The notes below the pieces were generated by a model. It made no database searches. It was not told the DNA's origin and saw nothing but the letters and a program-made list of their open reading frames with translations. A program made the position numbers and the translations under genes. 64,000 nt of DNA from an uncultured Maricaulis sp. (GTDB taxonomy: Bacteria; Pseudomonadota; Alphaproteobacteria; Caulobacterales; Maricaulaceae): contig NZ_CAMYLS010000008.1 in the NCBI RefSeq assembly GCF_947259345.1, positions 1 through 64,000 of the forward strand. Reading direction: 5' to 3'. Position 1 is the stretch's first letter, and every line of letters begins with the position of its first letter. Below are positions 37,159 to 47,089 of this stretch, piece by piece.

Positions 37159-39174
37159 ATGAAGACCCAATTCCTCACAACGTCGATCTCCGTGCTTGCG
37201 CTGAGCGTCGCCTTCAATGCTGCGGCTTCGGCCCAGTCGCTTGACTATACCGCCATGAGCGAGCTGTTCGGTGAAGCTGTCACTGCAGGTGCCACCGGGG
37301 CCCCGCAGCGCGCCTCCGATGTTCCGGCCACAATGGTGATCATCACCCAGGCCGAGATCGAGCGCTTCCCGGAATACGACATCCCGGGCATCCTGCGTCA
37401 CTATGCGGGCATCAATTTCAACCGCTACGGCTATGGCGATGGTCAGATCTCGATCCGCGGTGCCGCCACGCCTTACTCGCCGCGCCTTCTGGTGCTGGTG
37501 AACGGCCGCGAAGTCTATCTCGACAGCTATGGCTACACCGCCTGGTCGACCCTTCCGGTCCAGCTGGAAGAGATCCAGCAGATCGAAGTCGTCAAGGGCG
37601 CCCAGTCGGCTCTCTACGGCTTCAACGCCGTGTCCGGCGTGGTCAACATCATCACCCGCAACCCGCAGCATGGAGACTACGCCACAGCGCGCGTGAATGT
37701 GGAGTCCGATGGTGGATTTGACGCTGCTTTCGTCGCGGCTCGCCAGTTCGGTGACCGCGCGGCCTTCCGCGTCAGCTATGGCAATGCGGAAACGTCCGAG
37801 CTTCCGGCGCATCCGAATGCCACGACCGCCCAGCCGCTCGCCCTGCAGGACTTCCACCGCGAAACCGGCGCTCTCGAGGGCCGCTTCTCCCTGACCGACA
37901 AGGTCAGCCTGACAGCGGAAGCCACCTTCACCAATGTCGATCAGTCGGAAATGACGTCGGTCTACTCCTCGGCCCGTGCGCTGTACGAGCTGCGCTCCTA
38001 CAAGGCCGAGCTGGAAGCGGATACCGATTACGGCGTGATCACCGCGCTGGCGTATCGCAATGAGAGCGAGATCGCCTACTCCTTCGGTCCGCTCAGCGCC
38101 GAGCTGACGACCTTCCGTGTGCAGGACCTGTTCAAGGTCGGCACCAATGACACGATCCGGATCGGTGCCGAATACCGCGACGGGCAGACCGCATCCTTCC
38201 CGGATCCGGGCAATGGCGATTTCGGCTATGAGTCGATGGCCGCATCGGTGATGTGGAACCACAAATTCTCGAATGAGTGGGACCTGACCCTCGCCGGTCG
38301 CTATGATGTTGTTGACTGGAGCCGTGATGGCGCTCCGGGCGCCTTCTATGCCTTTACCCAGGGAGACTACTCGGTCTCGTTCGAGGAGTTCTCCTACAAT
38401 GCGGCGCTCGTCTGGCGTCCGTCCTTTGGCGGCACGATGCGCTTCATGGCAGGTCGCGGCATCCAGGCACCGACCTCCTTCGATATCGGTTTCACGCTGC
38501 AAACGACCGTCGGCGGCAATCCGATCATCCTGTCGGGCAATCCGGACATGGTGCCGTCCATCGTGGACAGCTATGAGATCGCCTATGATCGCGCCCTGTC
38601 TCCCACGGTCGACATGCGGGCGGCGGTCTTCCTGCAGGACACGTCCGACGTGCGTGGCCAGTTCGGGCTCTTCCCGGACCTGCTTCCGCCGGCCGTGACC
38701 ATTCCGACCCTCCTGTTCGATAATCGCGGCGACACCTCGACCGCCGGTTTCGAGTTGGGTCTGTCGGGTGATCCGGAAGGCCCGATTTCCTGGGATGCGA
38801 ACTACACCTTCCAGGAAACCGAGGATGATCTCGTCGGCGCGTTCGGCCTTGGTCATGTCCAGGATTTCGAGAATGCGACGCCGAGCCATCTGTTCAACGC
38901 GCATCTCGGTTGGACCGGCGACAAGCTCAGCCTCGACGGTTTCGTGAATTATGCCTCCGAGACCACCTCGCCGCTGCAGCCGGTCTTCGGTCTGCCGACG
39001 CAGGTCGCCATTGACGGCTATGTCGCGATGTCCTTCCGGGCCGGCTACCGCTTCAACGACCACATGGCTGTGTCGCTGAACGCCCAGAACGCCAATTTCG
39101 ACGACGGCGAGGTGACTTCCGCCAACGCCCAGTCGGAGCAGCGGGTCTGGCTCGGTCTGTCGAGCAGCTTCTAA
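37159..39174 (+). CDS. TonB-dependent outer-membrane receptor
   Basis: 671 residues, on the short side. Signal peptide to about residue 25 (AASAQS), plug domain (DVPATMVIITQAEIERFPEYDIPGILRHYAGINFNR..QISIRGAATPYSPRLLVLVNGREVYLDSYG..IEVVKGAQSALYG..SGVVNIITR) and a beta barrel ending with aromatic Phe (LGLSSSF). The cargo is unknown. It lies between a small periplasmic protein and a chemoreceptor, an arrangement suggesting sensing linked to uptake. A strong hairpin follows the stop. Confidence 0.93.
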   Translation: MKTQFLTTSISVLALSVAFNAAASAQSLDYTAMSELFGEAVTAGATGAPQRASDVPATMVIITQAEIERFPEYDIPGILRHYAGINFNRYGYGDGQISIRGAATPYSPRLLVLVNGREVYLDSYGYTAWSTLPVQLEEIQQIEVVKGAQSALYGFNAVSGVVNIITRNPQHGDYATARVNVESDGGFDAAFVAARQFGDRAAFRVSYGNAETSELPAHPNATTAQPLALQDFHRETGALEGRFSLTDKVSLTAEATFTNVDQSEMTSVYSSARALYELRSYKAELEADTDYGVITALAYRNESEIAYSFGPLSAELTTFRVQDLFKVGTNDTIRIGAEYRDGQTASFPDPGNGDFGYESMAASVMWNHKFSNEWDLTLAGRYDVVDWSRDGAPGAFYAFTQGDYSVSFEEFSYNAALVWRPSFGGTMRFMAGRGIQAPTSFDIGFTLQTTVGGNPIILSGNPDMVPSIVDSYEIAYDRALSPTVDMRAAVFLQDTSDVRGQFGLFPDLLPPAVTIPTLLFDNRGDTSTAGFELGLSGDPEGPISWDANYTFQETEDDLVGAFGLGHVQDFENATPSHLFNAHLGWTGDKLSLDGFVNYASETTSPLQPVFGLPTQVAIDGYVAMSFRAGYRFNDHMAVSLNAQNANFDDGEVTSANAQSEQRVWLGLSSSF

Positions 39175-39185
39175 TATGAAATGAG

Positions 39186-39216
39186 CGCCCCGGTGCCATT
39201 TGGCGCCGGGGCGTTA
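39186..39216 (+). terminator. Terminator after the TonB receptor
   Basis: CGCCCCGGTGCC (39186-39197) and GGCGCCGGGGCG (39202-39213) form a 12-bp stem with one G-T pair and an ATTT loop, starting 12 bases after the stop. Only TT follows, so the T-tract is short. Confidence 0.65.
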
Positions 39217-39295
39217 ACCCTGACTTCAGCGATTCAGGCGGATTGTCTGAGCAACGGCAAAACCGCCAATCGGTGATGTCATCCGGGAGAGTTCA

Positions 39296-40999
39296 ATGGG
39301 CAAGGTTACTTCACTTTTCAAGCTGACGATCGCGCAATCCTTTGCGGTCGCGCCGATCGCGGCAATCATTGCGTTGATCGCTGTCGCGGGCCTGGGGGCC
39401 TGGTCCCTGCAGAACGGGTCGGACAGCCAGCAACGTGCGATGGGCGAAATGAATGCGGCCCTCGAACTCACCGATCTGAAATCCGAACTGCAAACCATCA
39501 ATAGCGACGTTCTCGCCGTCGTCACAGCCCAGGCCGCCGGCAATGAGATTGACGTCATGGCCGAGTTTGACGCGGTTGGCGCGCGTGTCGATGGTCTCTC
39601 TGCCCGTATCACCGAACTTCAAACTTCCGGTGCTGACATTGCGGCCGGCACGGACACGTTTGCCAGCCTGGTCGAGCAGCTCGCCCTCTACAAGGACGCG
39701 CTCGATTTCGTCGGCCAGATGCTGGAACTCGATTTCGCCAGCTCGGTCGCCTTCCTTCAGCCCTTCGATGCTGTCTTTGCGGAGATCAGCGCGGACCTTG
39801 ATGACCTGGCCATGGAAGGTGCCTCGCTGGCGCGCATGGATGCTGCCGCGACCGAGGCGGGCGCCCGTAATTCCATCATTATCTTCATTGGCCTGACCAT
39901 CGGTGTTGGCGTCGCCCTGATCGCACTCGCTGTGATCTTCGGCCGTCAGATTTCCGCATCCGTTCGCAAAATCGCGGCGGCCACGGAAACCCTGGCCAAT
40001 GGCGACTACTCCCTCGATATTGCCGCGCTTGAGCGCTCTGATGAGCTGGGCGCTGTGGTCGAGAGCCTGCGCCGTTTCCGCGAAAAAGGCCTGCAGGCTG
40101 AAGACCTCGAAAAGGAACAGCGCGCCCAGGCCGAGGCCAATGAGCGCCGTGCTGCCAAGCTTAACGACCTCGCCCAGGCCTTCGACGCCGAAGTCATGTC
40201 GATGCTCGGCGAAGTCAACGAGGCTTGTTCCTCCATGTCGGCGATTGCCGAGCAGCTGTCGCAAGCCGCGACGGAAGGCTCCGAGCAGTCCGGCCAGATG
40301 GCGTCTTCCGCCGCCCAGGCCTCGGCCAATGTCGAGTCGGTTGCCGCCGCCTCGGAAGAGCTGACCGCCTCCATCGCCGAAGTCACCCAGCAGATCCAGG
40401 GCTCTTCGGACATGGCCAGCCAGGCGGATGAGCGCGCCAAGTCGGTTCGTACCGTGGTCGACAATCTCGGCGCTGCGGCGCAGGAGATCGGCAATGTGGT
40501 CCAGCTGATCAATGATATTTCCGAGCAGACCAATCTGCTGGCCCTGAATGCCACCATCGAGGCAGCCCGCGCCGGTGAAGCCGGCAAGGGCTTCGCGGTC
40601 GTCGCGTCGGAGGTCAAGTCTCTCGCCGCCCAGACCGCCAAGGCCACGGATGATATCCGTGATCAGATCCAGGCGATCCAGGATGCGGCCGCCTCGTCCT
40701 CGGCCTCGATCGAGGATGTCACGCGCGCGGTTGGCGAGATCTCCCGCTCGGCTTCGGCGATTGCCGCAGCCGCGGAAGAGCAGAGCGCCTCGACCCGCGA
40801 GATTTCCAGCTCGGTTGCCCATGCGGCGACCAGTGCACGGGCCGTCTCGGACAATGTCGATGTGGTGTCCCGCTCGGCCCGCCAGACCGGCGATGCGTCC
40901 CAGGACGTGCTGCGCGCGGTCCGGACCGTGTCCGAGCGTGCCGAGAAACTGAACTCAACCGTGGAAACCTTCCTGACCGAGGTTCGCGAGGCCGGCTGA
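39296..40999 (+). CDS. Methyl-accepting chemotaxis protein
   Basis: 567 residues. TM1 about 15-36 ([21 protein letters not shown]), a helical periplasmic domain, TM2 about 195-218 ([23 protein letters not shown]), HAMP to about 270, then the signalling domain with the hairpin tip region ([42 protein letters not shown]). The ligand is unknown. It has its own ATG at 39296 behind a terminator, so it may be separately transcribed from the receptor. A strong terminator follows at 41030. Confidence 0.95.
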   Translation: MGKVTSLFKLTIAQSFAVAPIAAIIALIAVAGLGAWSLQNGSDSQQRAMGEMNAALELTDLKSELQTINSDVLAVVTAQAAGNEIDVMAEFDAVGARVDGLSARITELQTSGADIAAGTDTFASLVEQLALYKDALDFVGQMLELDFASSVAFLQPFDAVFAEISADLDDLAMEGASLARMDAAATEAGARNSIIIFIGLTIGVGVALIALAVIFGRQISASVRKIAAATETLANGDYSLDIAALERSDELGAVVESLRRFREKGLQAEDLEKEQRAQAEANERRAAKLNDLAQAFDAEVMSMLGEVNEACSSMSAIAEQLSQAATEGSEQSGQMASSAAQASANVESVAAASEELTASIAEVTQQIQGSSDMASQADERAKSVRTVVDNLGAAAQEIGNVVQLINDISEQTNLLALNATIEAARAGEAGKGFAVVASEVKSLAAQTAKATDDIRDQIQAIQDAAASSSASIEDVTRAVGEISRSASAIAAAAEEQSASTREISSSVAHAATSARAVSDNVDVVSRSARQTGDASQDVLRAVRTVSERAEKLNSTVETFLTEVREAG

Positions 41000-41029
41000 T
41001 CTCTCCCCCCTGATGTCGCCTTGCAACAC

Positions 41030-41070
41030 AAGCGCCCGGACCTTCTCCCCCCTCGGTCCGGGCGCTTTCT
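41030..41070. terminator. Strong terminator between convergent genes
   Basis: AAGCGCCCGGACC (41030-41042) pairs with GGTCCGGGCGCTT (41055-41067), a perfect 13-bp stem with a 12-base loop, followed by TCTTGT. On the minus strand it also precedes a TTGTGTT stretch, so it may serve both the chemoreceptor and the convergent DUF900 gene. Confidence 0.8.
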
Positions 41071-41091
41071 TGTCTGGATGCAGGTCAAACG

Positions 41092-42216
41092 CTAGCGCTC
41101 GCCGAGGGCGCGTGCCGGCAGGTAGATGATCCGTGCCGCGATATCGGACAGGGCACCCACACCGCTCTCGCGTGATTGCCCCATTTCTCCGTTCAATGCC
41201 TGTGACAGCGCGCCGCTTGCGGCCAGCTGCATCAGCGTTTCCGATGTCGCGAAGTCGACATGACCCAGGAAAGTGCCGTCGCGCAATCCGGTCAGATCAA
41301 TCACGGCAATCCCCCGCTCCACCAGCACGTCGCGCTGATGACCAATGCCGAGGCGTGTCCGATTGCCACCGCGCAGGGAGTCGGACAGGGCCAGAACGCG
41401 ATCCCGGTCCGAGACCAGAACCGCCAGATGCGCGGGCGGTGGATCGAGCGCATCGAGCTGGTTCAGGAAAATATCGAAATCGATATCCGGCGAGGCCAGA
41501 ATGACGGGGTCGAGCTTGGCCAGGACATCGCGCCGGCCCTCAAGGCTGAGCTGACGCAGCGCCTCCATCGTCACCAATGATCCCATGGAGTGGGCGAGAA
41601 TGGTGATCGAGACGGCGGGGCTGTCGGACACCCGTTGCAGCGTTTCGACCAGGCCGTCACGGGCAAATTGCGCGCTGTCACGATCATAGAGATAGGCCGG
41701 CCACTGGCCCGCCGAAGGCCAAGCATAATGAACGGCCGCCGTTCTTACCCCGAAATCGTTCAGGATCTGGGCGTTGAGATAGAGCCCGTCCGAGAAAGGG
41801 GTGTTGAAGCCGTGCACAAACACGAAGACCTGACGCTCCGCCAGCGGCATGGATGATAAATGCCGGTCGAGCATGGCCGACCAGTCGGACGGTGCGATGT
41901 TGGCCTGGTAGCCAGTGAGTCCGAATTCATGCGCCGGATCGGCCTGGCGTGACGGATAGGTGATCTCACCGGCGAGGCGATTGGCTGGAACCCAGACATC
42001 GGCCCGGGCGAAGGAGAGGGCGCTTCGGTCCGCGGTCAGGCGGATGTCGGGATCGGCACTCGGTGTCCGCGTCGTCGCAATCAGGATTGGCTCACTGACA
42101 CCCGCCGCGACATCCGTCGGCATGATGGGCAGATGGGCCGGAGCGGTGGTGCATGCGGCGAGCAGGATGAGGGCAAGGGCGAGGACAGGCCATGAACTGG
42201 CGGAGGGCAGGCGCAT
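41092..42216 (-). CDS. DUF900 alpha/beta-hydrolase lipoprotein
   Basis: 374 residues. Lipoprotein signal with lipobox LLAAC (Cys near residue 22), then the DUF900 hydrolase pattern: ERQVFVFVHGFNTPFSDGLYLNAQI (oxyanion region), the Ser elbow in ILAHSMGSLVTMEAL, and DIDFDIFLNQL near the acidic residue. Probable esterase or lipase-like enzyme at the outer membrane; the substrate is unknown. It converges on the chemoreceptor gene. Confidence 0.85.
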   Translation of the reverse strand: MRLPSASSWPVLALALILLAACTTAPAHLPIMPTDVAAGVSEPILIATTRTPSADPDIRLTADRSALSFARADVWVPANRLAGEITYPSRQADPAHEFGLTGYQANIAPSDWSAMLDRHLSSMPLAERQVFVFVHGFNTPFSDGLYLNAQILNDFGVRTAAVHYAWPSAGQWPAYLYDRDSAQFARDGLVETLQRVSDSPAVSITILAHSMGSLVTMEALRQLSLEGRRDVLAKLDPVILASPDIDFDIFLNQLDALDPPPAHLAVLVSDRDRVLALSDSLRGGNRTRLGIGHQRDVLVERGIAVIDLTGLRDGTFLGHVDFATSETLMQLAASGALSQALNGEMGQSRESGVGALSDIAARIIYLPARALGER

Positions 42217-42351
42217 TGCGACGGTGACTTTCCAAGGCTCGGAACAGGCAGTTGCAAGGATCGACGCAGCCGGTCCCGCGCGTCAATGCCTGACAGGCCC
42301 GGCCCCGACCTGTCGGGCCCGCGTGCAGATGATGAGCGTAATATCGGATAT

Positions 42352-42427
<76 letters not shown>

Positions 42428-42542
42428 GCCGGTTGGGAAGCGGCGGAAAATACGCGTGCCGCGCGTAAAATCAAGCCATTCCTTTGCCCGATCACACATA
42501 TCTCCCATGCGTGATTGGCCGGCTTATCGTGGACCTTGTTTC

Positions 42543-43643
42543 CTATTCCACCCGGGCCCGGCCGATCGTGCCCATATCACTGCCAAACCAGAACTCGCCC
42601 GTCGCCGGCAGGTATTGCATGTGGCGGACCACACCGCCGCCGGAGGGAATGCCGGTGATGGAGAAAAATTCCTCGCTGGACGGATCGAAACCCACGAACC
42701 AGTTCGGGTCCACACCGGTTTCAACGAACCAGATCCGGTCCTGGCCATCCACGGCGAGGGCATAGGGGCGGGCATTCGTGCCGGAGGGCATTTCCCATTC
42801 GGTAACCGAGCCGTCGGTCGGGTCAAACACGCCGAGATAGCCGTCGGCATAGTCGCCATACCAGACGCGCCCGTCGGAGGTGATTCCGATGCGACGCGGG
42901 CGGGTGGTCTCGCGCGGCAGCACATGCTCGGTCAATTCAAGCGTTTCCGGGTCGACCGAGGCCAGCTTGTTGGTCCCGAACAGGGCGACCCAGATCGTAC
43001 CGTCCGGCGCCAGCTTGATGCCATAGGCGCGGGCCCCCTCGGTCGGCACCATGATGGTGTCGAGTTCGCGGGTTTCCATGTTCAGACGGCTGACCGAATT
43101 GCTGCGCTGGCTGGTGAACCAGACATGACCCTGACCGTCGAAGATCTGGGTATGCGGATCGGCCGTCGTGTCGCGCGGTGTCTCGATATAGTCGAAGCTC
43201 TCGGTTGCCGGGTCATAGATGCCGATATGGGCATCGCGATTGCCGGCATACCAGACGCGGCCATCATCCTGGACGATGAGATTGTGCGGCCCGGCGCCGT
43301 CGCGCAGGTCGATCCGTGTCATCTCGCCGGTCGCGACATCCAGGCGGGCGATATAGGAATTGGCTTGGCCCACAAACCAGACAGTCTCGCCGTCGAGCGT
43401 AAAGGGGTCGCGCGGGCGCCCTTCCCAGGGCACGTCCCACTCCTGCAGGTCGACGGCGGCGATCTCGGGGCTGTTGTCGGGCGCTGTCACGCCATCGGCT
43501 GGACGCGTTTCGTCCGGCATGGTCGTCGTGTCATCGGAGGCAGGCGGCGTTTCCGGCGCGCTCGGGGCGGGTTGCGAGCAGGCCGCCAGCAAGCTGGTGA
43601 TGGATACCGAAACGGCAAGCAGGCGGGTCAGTCGGTCACGCAT
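42543..43643 (-). CDS. Vgb-like beta-propeller lipoprotein
   Basis: 366 residues. Lipoprotein signal (lipobox LLAAC), an acidic Thr/Pro-rich linker, then about six or seven repeats of the virginiamycin-B-lyase/SMP-30-like propeller (DGETVWFVGQANSYIARLDVATGEMTRI, DDGRVWYAGNRDAHIGIYDPAT, GQGHVWFTSQRSNSVSRLN). True Vgb enzymes open streptogramin B rings, but most such propellers have unknown targets, so resistance is not claimed. The ATG at 43643 has AGGGAG upstream; a TTG at 43649 is less likely. Confidence 0.82.
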   Translation of the reverse strand: MRDRLTRLLAVSVSITSLLAACSQPAPSAPETPPASDDTTTMPDETRPADGVTAPDNSPEIAAVDLQEWDVPWEGRPRDPFTLDGETVWFVGQANSYIARLDVATGEMTRIDLRDGAGPHNLIVQDDGRVWYAGNRDAHIGIYDPATESFDYIETPRDTTADPHTQIFDGQGHVWFTSQRSNSVSRLNMETRELDTIMVPTEGARAYGIKLAPDGTIWVALFGTNKLASVDPETLELTEHVLPRETTRPRRIGITSDGRVWYGDYADGYLGVFDPTDGSVTEWEMPSGTNARPYALAVDGQDRIWFVETGVDPNWFVGFDPSSEEFFSITGIPSGGGVVRHMQYLPATGEFWFGSDMGTIGRARVE

Positions 43644-43710
43644 GATCAATCTCCCTTGCGGTAGACGTATCGCGCCACTGACCTGCCTTCAAGCCGATCG
43701 GTTCATGGAC

Positions 43711-44178
43711 CTACCAGTGGCGACGATGGCCGCGCAGATAGCGGATCAGGCGGGCCGAGCCGCGCACGGTGTAAGTCCGTCCATAGCGGTCACGGCAAAC
43801 GCGGACCGAAACCAGGGCGGGGCGACCGCGGAAATGGGAGCGCTGGCTGTCGCTCCAGCAGCGCGAGCGGTAGTGGCGGGCGGCGCGGTAATCATTGCGA
43901 TGATTGCGGCGATAGCCGCCACGGTGATCATCGCGGTAGCTGCGGCGATAGCCGTCGCGATGTCGGCGGCGATCATGATGCCCGCGCGAGGATCTGCGGT
44001 CGCGATATCCGTGGCGATCGCGATGCCCGCGCCGTTGCAGTCGTTTCTCACCTGTCTCCGTGGCGAATTTCTGGGTCTGGCTGGCGGGTTGAATGCGTTC
44101 CGAAGCGGCACTGGCAAGGCCAGTCGCGCCGAGCGTGAGGGCAATCCCGCACGCGATGATCCGAACCGACTTGATCAT
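43711..44178 (-). CDS. Arg/His-rich exported protein
   Basis: 155 residues with a signal peptide (SVRIIACGIALTLGATGLASA). The mature protein is extremely rich in Arg, His, Tyr and Asp (GHRDRHGYRDRRSSRGHHDRR..) over about residues 45-105, then a short more ordered end with two Cys (RCWSD, VCRDRYGR). It may bind metal or polyanion; no family is recognised. The ATG at 44178 has a GGGAGG site. A low-complexity frame can be an artefact, but the signal peptide and site support it. Confidence 0.65.
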   Translation of the reverse strand: MIKSVRIIACGIALTLGATGLASAASERIQPASQTQKFATETGEKRLQRRGHRDRHGYRDRRSSRGHHDRRRHRDGYRRSYRDDHRGGYRRNHRNDYRAARHYRSRCWSDSQRSHFRGRPALVSVRVCRDRYGRTYTVRGSARLIRYLRGHRRHW

Positions 44179-44320
44179 GTTTACCTCCCGGTTGCTGTTG
44201 CCAGCCTCACATTTCGCGCCTGACGCGAAACTGAACGCTTCATTCACCAAGATGAGCGATGCGGCTTTGCCGGGCCGGAAATTAAGGAGGGTGTTAAGGG
44301 CCCTTCGCTAGACATGCGCT

Positions 44321-44659
44321 ATGATTGCCGCCATGGAAAATCCCGCATCACCGCTCTTCGATGCCGCTCATCTCGCTCGCTATACGGGCGGCGATGCGGC
44401 TCTGCGCGATGAGTTGCTCAGCTTGATGTGTGATCAGGCGCAACGCTGCCTGGCGATCATGGCTGCGCCGGCCGACGCGACCGCCTGGCAGGCCGCCTGT
44501 CACACGCTCAAGGGCGCGGCCCGCGGCGTCGGCGCGTTCGCGCTTGCTGATTTGTGTGATGCGGTGGAAGCCGCAACGGAACCGGCCTGGCCGGGTGCGC
44601 GCCTGGAAGTGGAGCGCTGTGTCCGCGAAACCGAGCTCGCCTTCGCGCAAGCGGACTGA
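44321..44659 (+). CDS. Histidine phosphotransfer (Hpt) domain protein
   Basis: 112 residues with an Hpt core: HLARYTGGDAALRDELLSLMCDQAQ, then the phosphorylatable His in AACHTLKGAARGVGAFALADLCDAVE. A small cytoplasmic phosphorelay shuttle; partner kinase and response regulator are not encoded nearby. Start at 44321, with a second ATG at 44333 also possible. A GGAGG lies about 30 bases upstream, too far to act for either. Confidence 0.85.
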   Translation: MIAAMENPASPLFDAAHLARYTGGDAALRDELLSLMCDQAQRCLAIMAAPADATAWQAACHTLKGAARGVGAFALADLCDAVEAATEPAWPGARLEVERCVRETELAFAQAD

Positions 44660-44665
44660 CCGGTT

Positions 44666-44992
44666 TCAGCCCTCGCGGGTCCTGTCCCAGACGCTGAATT
44701 CATAGGCAATGGAGCGTTCGACCAGTTCGCGCCAGACGGGTTCGGCGATTTCGACGGCCAGTCCGTGTTTGCCGGCTTCCGCCGTGACCTTGGCAATTAC
44801 ATCATTGATCCGCCATTCATCACGGACCACATCTCGGCTCGGCTTGATCCGGGCCGCAGCTTCCATATAGCGCGCCCGCTCGGCAATCAGGGCGACCAGC
44901 TCGCGGTCGAGCGCGTCCACGCCGGCGCGCACATCCTGCATGGTCTTGCAGGCTTCGGGTTGGGGTATGCCGGGGCGGCTGGACGTGGTCAT
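44666..44992 (-). CDS. Chorismate mutase, AroQ class
   Basis: About 108 residues. Helical AroQ pattern: MQDVRAGVDALDRELVALIAERARYMEAAARIKPSRDVVRDEWRINDVIAKV, with the conserved R..VD.LD..L..LI..R start and the later basic residues for chorismate. Converts chorismate to prephenate for Phe and Tyr synthesis; an isochorismate-pyruvate lyase (PchB) cannot be excluded. ATG at 44992 or GTG at 45004; neither has a strong site. Confidence 0.85.
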   Translation of the reverse strand: MTTSSRPGIPQPEACKTMQDVRAGVDALDRELVALIAERARYMEAAARIKPSRDVVRDEWRINDVIAKVTAEAGKHGLAVEIAEPVWRELVERSIAYEFSVWDRTREG

Positions 44993-45161
44993 GCGGGCGG
45001 ACACCTGTACTTGTTTCGCCCCTTATAAGCGGGCTCGCGGCGAGGCCCAAGCGGCGGACTGTCACAGCTGGCCAATGCGCGCTGATGCGCTTGACACGCA
45101 TTCATCATATGACCCGGCGGGCAGTGGCGTTATGCTGCGGGCTCAGACAAGGGAGTCGTCC

Positions 45162-45785
45162 ATGAGCCAGCCCGTTCGCATCTATGGTGATCAGCGCAGT
45201 GGGAATTGCCTGAAGGTGAAATGGACGGCCGACCGGCTCGGCCTCAATTACGACTGGCATGAGGTCGATGTCGCCAAGGGCGAGACCCGCACCGAGGATT
45301 TCCTGGCCATCAATCCGGCCGGTCAGGTGCCCTGCCTGGAGCGTGAGGATGGCCGCATACTGGCCCAGTCCAACGCCATTATCTTCCATCTTGCGGACGG
45401 TTCAGACCTGGTCCCGGACGATGCCTTCGATCAGGCCAAGATGCTCGAATGGATGTTCTGGGAGCAATACAGCCATGAGCCTTTCATCGCTGTGCGCCGA
45501 TTCCAGAAGGCTTTTCAGGGTATGAGTGACGACACGATTGACCCGCAACTCATGGCCAAGGGGCGGCGGGCGCTGGGGGTGATGGAAATGCGTCTCCTGT
45601 CCCGCGACTTCATTGTCCGTGACACGCTCACCCTCGCCGACATCGCGCTCGTCGCCTATACGCGCGTCGCCGATGAGGGCGGTTTCGATCTGGATGAATT
45701 CCTCGGCGTCCGCAGCTGGATCGCCCGCGTCGAGAACGAGCTCGAGCTGGATTATGATGAAGGCCGGATGACGGTGCTGGCTTAG
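45162..45785 (+). CDS. Glutathione S-transferase family protein
   Basis: 207 residues. N-terminal thioredoxin fold (RIYGDQRSGNCLKVKWTADRLGLNY, FLAINPAGQVPCLEREDG, AQSNAIIFHLADGS) followed by the helical C-terminal domain (LTLADIALVAYTRVADEGGF). The catalytic residue would be Ser or Cys near SGNCLK. Detoxification or reductase role, substrate unknown. ATG at 45162 follows AAGGGAG. Confidence 0.9.
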   Translation: MSQPVRIYGDQRSGNCLKVKWTADRLGLNYDWHEVDVAKGETRTEDFLAINPAGQVPCLEREDGRILAQSNAIIFHLADGSDLVPDDAFDQAKMLEWMFWEQYSHEPFIAVRRFQKAFQGMSDDTIDPQLMAKGRRALGVMEMRLLSRDFIVRDTLTLADIALVAYTRVADEGGFDLDEFLGVRSWIARVENELELDYDEGRMTVLA

Positions 45786-45795
45786 GCCCCCGCTA

Positions 45796-46971
<1,176 letters not shown>

Positions 46972-47034
46972 AATCCCAATCTAGCGAGCTTCGCGCGGCA
47001 GGGAAGGGCCGGAGTGTGTGCAATCTGACCCCCA

Positions 47035-47067
47035 AAAGGAAACGGCCCCGCCCAAAGGCGAGGCCGT
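47035..47067 (-). terminator. Terminator of the second TonB receptor gene
   Basis: On the minus strand ACGGCCTCGCC (47067-47057) pairs with GGCGGGGCCGT (47052-47042) around a four-base loop with one mismatch, followed by TTCCTTTT. It lies about 23 bases after the receptor stop. Confidence 0.75.
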
Positions 47068-47089
47068 CCAGCCGCTATGGCGTTCGTGA

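Noticed and set aside
44282..44297. TTAA-N8-TTAA resembling a CtrA site before the Hpt gene
   Set aside because: The CtrA consensus spacing is seven bases, the flanks do not fit and TTAA pairs arise easily; not reported as a site.
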